This document shows, one piece after another, positions 42,847 to 46,131 of a DNA stretch of 46,131 nt. Both the position numbers and the translations under genes were made by a program. Location: contig CAJYQL010000056.1 in the NCBI GenBank assembly GCA_913776965.1, positions 1-46,131 on the forward strand, in the 5' to 3' direction. The notes below the pieces were generated by a model, which was not told the origin of the DNA, searched no databases, and worked only from the letters and a program-made list of their open reading frames with translations. This DNA comes from an uncultured Xylophilus sp. Its GTDB lineage: Bacteria; Pseudomonadota; Gammaproteobacteria; Burkholderiales; Burkholderiaceae_C. Position 1 is the stretch's first letter; every line of letters begins with the position of its first letter.

Positions 42847-44235
42847 ATGCATTCCTCCCCCGACCTTCCCGACATCCCCGACGACACCCATTACCGCCGG
42901 GCCTTCGGCGCGATGTGCGACCGCAGCGTGGTCAGCGCGCAGGCGGCGATCTATGCCGAGAACGGCAACAAGCTGCTGGAGGCCGGCGCGCGGATCGACA
43001 GCGCGCTCTACGCCCGCCTGGTGCGCCACCGTCTGAGCCACCCGATCGACCAGCAGATCGGCATCGAAGGCATGGTGACGCTGCAGGACCTCGAGGCCCG
43101 CGCACGGGCGCTGGCCGAGCGGTCCGCCCTGGTGCGCCGGATGGTGCAGGCGCTCGGCAGCACCGACCCGCTGGTGGTGCCGCTGCGGACCGTGCCGCTG
43201 CCCGGCGCCTTCGCGCTGCGGCTCACGCTGATGCGGGACCGCTATCCGCAGCTGCTCGACCTGAGCCTGAAAACCACGATGGTCGCGCTCTACCTCGGCC
43301 GGCGCGCCGGCAACGGCGAACGCCAGATCGCCGCGCTGGCCGCCGCAGGGCTGCTGCACGACCTCGGCATGCTGCACATGGACCCGGCCTGGCTGGCGCC
43401 CCACCGCACGATGAGTGCGGCCGAGCGGCGGCACCTGCGGGCCCACCCGATCACCGGCATGCTGCTGCTGCGCGAGCAGGGCGGCTATACGCCGGAGGCC
43501 GTCGCGGCGGTGTTCGAGCACCACGAACGGCTCGACGGCAGCGGCTACCCGCGCGGCCTGCGTGGCGGCGCCATCTCGCCGCTCGGCCAGACCTTGATGC
43601 TGGCGGAACTGGCCGCCGCGCTGTCGGCCAAGTTCGGCGAGGCGGCGATCTACCGCCTGGGGCTGGTGCTGCGGCTCAACCAGCGCGGCCTGCCCGCGGC
43701 CGCGACCGGCGAGATCCTGGCGCTGCTGCGCGACGCAACACCTGTGGGTGCCGCCCCCGAGGCGCACGCCGCCCCGCAACAGCATTTCGAGCAGCTGGCC
43801 GCGGCCTTCGACCGCTGGAGCGAACTGCAGCCACCGGCGGGCGGCGGCGCATCGGCGGCAGCTACGGCCACGCCGGCCCACGCTTGGCTGAGTGCCCGCC
43901 TGGCCGGCCTGCGTCGGGTGCTGACGGAAGCCGGCGGCGACCCGGACGAGCCCGCCTACCTGCTGGCCCAGGCCGACGACGAAGACCCGCACCACCGGGC
44001 CGACGCCGACGCGGTGGGACGCGAGGCGCTGTGGCAGCTGGGCGCGATCAGCCGCGAGGCCTTGCAGCGCTGGCCGGCGCTGGCAGCGGGGGAAACGGCG
44101 GAGGCCAGCGATATGCCGTCGCCTTCGCTTCCGCCCGGCGATGCGGCGGTGGCCGCCTGGTGCGGCTGGGTGCTGGGCGCGCTGCCGGTGGGGCCTGCCG
44201 TGCTGCCCTCGTCGCCGACCGGCGCAGACACCTGA
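42847..44235 (+). CDS. HD-GYP domain protein, possible cyclic-di-GMP phosphodiesterase
   Basis: 462 residues. Residues about 20-140 are an N-terminal region like those before many HD-GYP domains (YAENGNKLLEAGARIDSALY). The HD domain includes GLLHDLGMLHMDP (His171-Asp172), HPITGMLLL, and the GYP segment HHERLDGSGYPRGLRGG (His225, His226, Glu227, Asp230, Gly233-Tyr-Pro). The usual Lys after HD-x-G is Met175. The C-terminal 170 residues are Ala-rich with no recognised domain. There is no signal peptide. Most metal ligands are present, so activity is possible, but the Lys to Met change makes it uncertain. Confidence 0.88.
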   Translation: MHSSPDLPDIPDDTHYRRAFGAMCDRSVVSAQAAIYAENGNKLLEAGARIDSALYARLVRHRLSHPIDQQIGIEGMVTLQDLEARARALAERSALVRRMVQALGSTDPLVVPLRTVPLPGAFALRLTLMRDRYPQLLDLSLKTTMVALYLGRRAGNGERQIAALAAAGLLHDLGMLHMDPAWLAPHRTMSAAERRHLRAHPITGMLLLREQGGYTPEAVAAVFEHHERLDGSGYPRGLRGGAISPLGQTLMLAELAAALSAKFGEAAIYRLGLVLRLNQRGLPAAATGEILALLRDATPVGAAPEAHAAPQQHFEQLAAAFDRWSELQPPAGGGASAAATATPAHAWLSARLAGLRRVLTEAGGDPDEPAYLLAQADDEDPHHRADADAVGREALWQLGAISREALQRWPALAAGETAEASDMPSPSLPPGDAAVAAWCGWVLGALPVGPAVLPSSPTGADT

Positions 44236-44277
44236 ATCGCTGCCTGGGACGCCCGGTCGGCGTCGTCCGGTGACTTT

Positions 44278-44757
44278 TTAGCGGTGCTTGGGCGGCACAT
44301 CCGCCACCGCCAGGGCCGGCGCGATCCGCAACGGCACCGTCACCGGCCCGTCGTTGACCAGATGCACCTGCATGTCCGCCCCAAACCGCCCGGTGGCCAC
44401 CACCGGATGCGCGGCCCGGGCGGTGGCGACGAAGGCGTCGTACAGGCGGCGCCCCTCGTCCGGCGCGGCGGCGGCGGTGAAGCTCGGCCGGTTGCCGCTG
44501 CGGGTGTCGGCGGCCAGGGTGAACTGGCTGACGATCAGCAGGCCGCCGGCGGTGTCCTGCAGGCTGCGGTTCATCTTGCCGGCGTCGTCCTGGAAGATGC
44601 GCAGCCGCAGCAGCTTGGCCAGGAGCCGGTCGCCTTCGGCTGCCGTATCGCCGCGCTCGGCGCAGACCAGCGCCAGCAAACCCGGGCCGATCGCGCCGAC
44701 GGTGTCGCCGGCGATCTCCACGCGGGCCTCGCGGACACGTTGCAGCAGGGCGATCAT
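44278..44757 (-). CDS. dtd: D-aminoacyl-tRNA deacylase
   Basis: 159 residues. It frees tRNA from mischarged D-amino acids (and Gly from tRNA-Ala). Family motifs: [15 protein letters not shown] at the N-terminus, [20 protein letters not shown] (carrying the SQ-x-TL element and the following Arg-Pro-Ser), and the cross-subunit NDGPVTVPL (the N-x-GPVT motif). The C-terminal 15 residues are a short extension. Its ATG overlaps the stop of the CDF transporter gene by 4 nt, so it is co-translated with that gene. Confidence 0.96.
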   Translation of the reverse strand: MIALLQRVREARVEIAGDTVGAIGPGLLALVCAERGDTAAEGDRLLAKLLRLRIFQDDAGKMNRSLQDTAGGLLIVSQFTLAADTRSGNRPSFTAAAAPDEGRRLYDAFVATARAAHPVVATGRFGADMQVHLVNDGPVTVPLRIAPALAVADVPPKHR

Positions 44758-45728
44758 GGGCGGGCATCCTTCGGTTGGGGTGTGGCGGCGGGAGCCGGAT
44801 CGGGCAGGGCGTCGTCGTCCTCGTCGGGATGGGCCTCGACCTCGTGGGACAGCAGCTGGATGCTGACGCGCAGCCCGGGCACCGCCGCCCGCAGCGCGGC
44901 CTCGACGGCGGCCCGGCGTTCCACCGCGCGGCCGAGCGGCCATCCCGCCGGCAGGTGCAGGTGCAGGTCGGCAAAATGCCGGCTGCCGGCGCGGCGGGTG
45001 CGCAGGTGGTCGATGCGCAGCGCCGGCCCGGCCTCGATGCCCAGCCGGTCGAGCGTCGTGCGGATCGCCGCCTGCACCTCCGGCTCGGCGGCCTCGTCCA
45101 TCAGCCCCTGCGCCGCGCGCCAGACCAGCCGGCCGCCCTCGTGCAGGATATTGAGCGCCACCGCGAGGGCGACCGCCGGGTCGAGCCAGAGCCAGCCGGT
45201 CGCGTGGACCAGCACGATGCCCAGCACCACGCCGGCCGAGGTCCAGACATCGGTGACCAGATGGCGACCGTCGGCTTCCAGCGCAGCCGAGCGGTGCCGG
45301 CGCGCGGCCTGCAGCAGCACCCAGGCAAGCAGGCCGTTGAGCACGGTGCTGCCGAGCGACAGCGCCAAGCCCCAGCCGATCTGCTCCAGCAGCTGCGGTG
45401 CCCGCAGCCGGCCGGCGGCGGTCCAGACGATGGCGCCGGCGGCCACCAGGATCAGCATGCCCTCGAAGCCCGAGGCGAAGTATTCGGCTTTGTGGTGGCC
45501 GTAGGGATGGTCGTCGTCGGCCGGTCGGGCGGCGATCGCCACCATCGCAAGGCCGAACAGCGCGCCCGCCAGGTTGACCACCGACTCCAGCGCATCGGAG
45601 AGCAGCCCGACCGAGCCGCTGACCCACCAGGCGCCGGCCTTCAGGGCGATGGTCGCCAGCGCCACCACCGCCGACAGCTGCAGCAGCCGGGCCGGCGGCA
45701 ATGCGATGAGGCGGTCGGGCCCGACCAT
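44754..45728 (-). CDS. Cation diffusion facilitator (CDF) metal exporter
   Basis: 324 residues with six membrane helices and a C-terminal cytoplasmic ferredoxin-like domain (about 215-300). It fits the SDALESVVN subgroup: [20 protein letters not shown] (Asp45, Glu48) in helix 2, [19 protein letters not shown] before helix 3, and [17 protein letters not shown] (His-x3-Asp) in helix 5. CDF proteins exchange Zn, Fe, Co or Mn for protons. The metal is not predictable from these motifs. The C-terminal 20 residues are an acidic/Pro tail. The gene lies between rskA-like and dtd genes with overlapping start/stop codons, so the three form one transcription unit. Confidence 0.92.
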   Translation of the reverse strand: MVGPDRLIALPPARLLQLSAVVALATIALKAGAWWVSGSVGLLSDALESVVNLAGALFGLAMVAIAARPADDDHPYGHHKAEYFASGFEGMLILVAAGAIVWTAAGRLRAPQLLEQIGWGLALSLGSTVLNGLLAWVLLQAARRHRSAALEADGRHLVTDVWTSAGVVLGIVLVHATGWLWLDPAVALAVALNILHEGGRLVWRAAQGLMDEAAEPEVQAAIRTTLDRLGIEAGPALRIDHLRTRRAGSRHFADLHLHLPAGWPLGRAVERRAAVEAALRAAVPGLRVSIQLLSHEVEAHPDEDDDALPDPAPAATPQPKDARP

Positions 45729-46131
45729 CAGGTGACCTTCACCGCCCGGCCGATGAACTGGATCGGGCCGGTCGGCCGTCCGGTCGGCGAGCCGGTGGAC
45801 GGCTCCAGCGTCAACTCGAACAGCTGGTGGGGCTGCAGCGGCGGCAGCGTGTCGAGCGGCACCCGGACCGTCTGGCCCGGCCGCACCAGCCCGAGCGACA
45901 CCGGCGCCTGCCAGCCGTCGGCCTTGGTCCAGAACTGCAGAGCCTTGTCGGCCGGCACGGAGGCGCTGCCGAGCGGGATCAGCTCGATCGACTGGGCGGA
46001 CCGGGCCTGCACCACCCAGCCGGGCGCCTGGTCCTGCGGCGCGACCAGCACCACCAGGTACTGCGTCGTGGCGGGCGGCGCCGCTTCGCGGCCGACGAGG
46101 ACGGCCGCGAGGACCGCTGCGGCGGCGAAAC
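45728..46131 (-). CDS. Anti-sigma factor, RskA/anti-sigma-K C-terminal domain (partial, N-terminus off the window)
   Basis: The frame is open to the right edge, giving the last 134 residues or so. It reads a hydrophobic segment ([12 protein letters not shown]), then [40 protein letters not shown] and [10 protein letters not shown]. The ending is [20 protein letters not shown] then FIGRAVKV. A single helix followed by a domain with the AL-x-W-x3-G and EP-GS-P-TGP elements is typical of RskA-type anti-sigma factors, which sequester an ECF sigma factor; the sigma gene would be expected just outside the window. The N-terminal zinc-binding domain is not visible. The TGA overlaps the CDF start (TGATG). 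Confidence 0.85.
   Translation of the reverse strand, partial: FAAAAVLAAVLVGREAAPPATTQYLVVLVAPQDQAPGWVVQARSAQSIELIPLGSASVPADKALQFWTKADGWQAPVSLGLVRPGQTVRVPLDTLPPLQPHQLFELTLEPSTGSPTGRPTGPIQFIGRAVKVT

Overview
The window is high-GC chromosomal DNA from a betaproteobacterium, most likely a member of the Burkholderiales close to Comamonadaceae. Four things point there: gene orders such as argS-SPOR-dsbA, lptA-lptB-rpoN and phoH-ybeY; AGAAT/ATAAT-type -10 elements placed almost on the start codon; orphan Bug/TctC-type receptors; and a dispersed ~50-nt intergenic repeat with a GATAGC(T)GC...TGCGCAGG...CCGATTT core that I associate with that family. The genus cannot be fixed by eye. There are no rRNA, tRNA, CRISPR, phage or IS genes. 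Both ends are open: a LysR gene runs off the left edge and an RskA-like anti-sigma gene runs off the right edge.

Layout. 1-3.6 kb: LysR regulator divergent from an FMN-dependent alpha-hydroxy-acid oxidase, a second LysR regulator, an octamer tandem repeat and a DUF2214 membrane protein. 3.6-10 kb (+): argS, SPOR protein, Tat-type dsbA, then lptA-lptB-rpoN. 10-15.7 kb (-): GNAT, MgtC-like, a hypothetical, outer-membrane phospholipase A and Rep-type helicase. 15.9-20.9 kb (+): cardiolipin-synthase-like PLD protein, AEC transporter, an exported methyltransferase-like protein coupled to an APC permease. 21.1-24.4 kb (+): trpG-trpD-trpC and ung. 24.4-27.4 kb: a Phd/PIN toxin-antitoxin pair whose stop codon lies inside a sigma32-like promoter for htpG, ended by a strong bidirectional terminator. 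27.4-30.4 kb (-): GAF-GGDEF-EAL protein and ruvB. 30.5-36.5 kb (+): a tightly coupled six-gene lipid operon. 36.5-40.6 kb: an amidohydrolase-TSUP-TctC operon divergent from its probable GntR regulator. 40.6-46.1 kb: ruvA (apart from ruvB), phoH-ybeY, an HD-GYP protein, dtd, a CDF transporter and rskA.

The best candidate for an undescribed system is the operon at 30.5-36.5 kb. It encodes a CDP-alcohol phosphatidyltransferase, a hydrolase-methyltransferase fusion, a PAP2-dual-specificity phosphatase fusion, a small membrane protein, a PlsC-like acyltransferase and a CdsA-like cytidylyltransferase. The set resembles E. coli ynbABCD and a Pseudomonas aeruginosa cluster (PA2536-PA2541, from memory). 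It looks like a second, self-contained glycerophospholipid pathway whose product is not known to me. Its phosphatidyltransferase has Asn in place of two of the four acidic active-site residues.

Second in interest is the dispersed repeat. Six copies are visible. They supply stop codons, ribosome-binding sequences and, in rpoN, about 18 in-frame codons.
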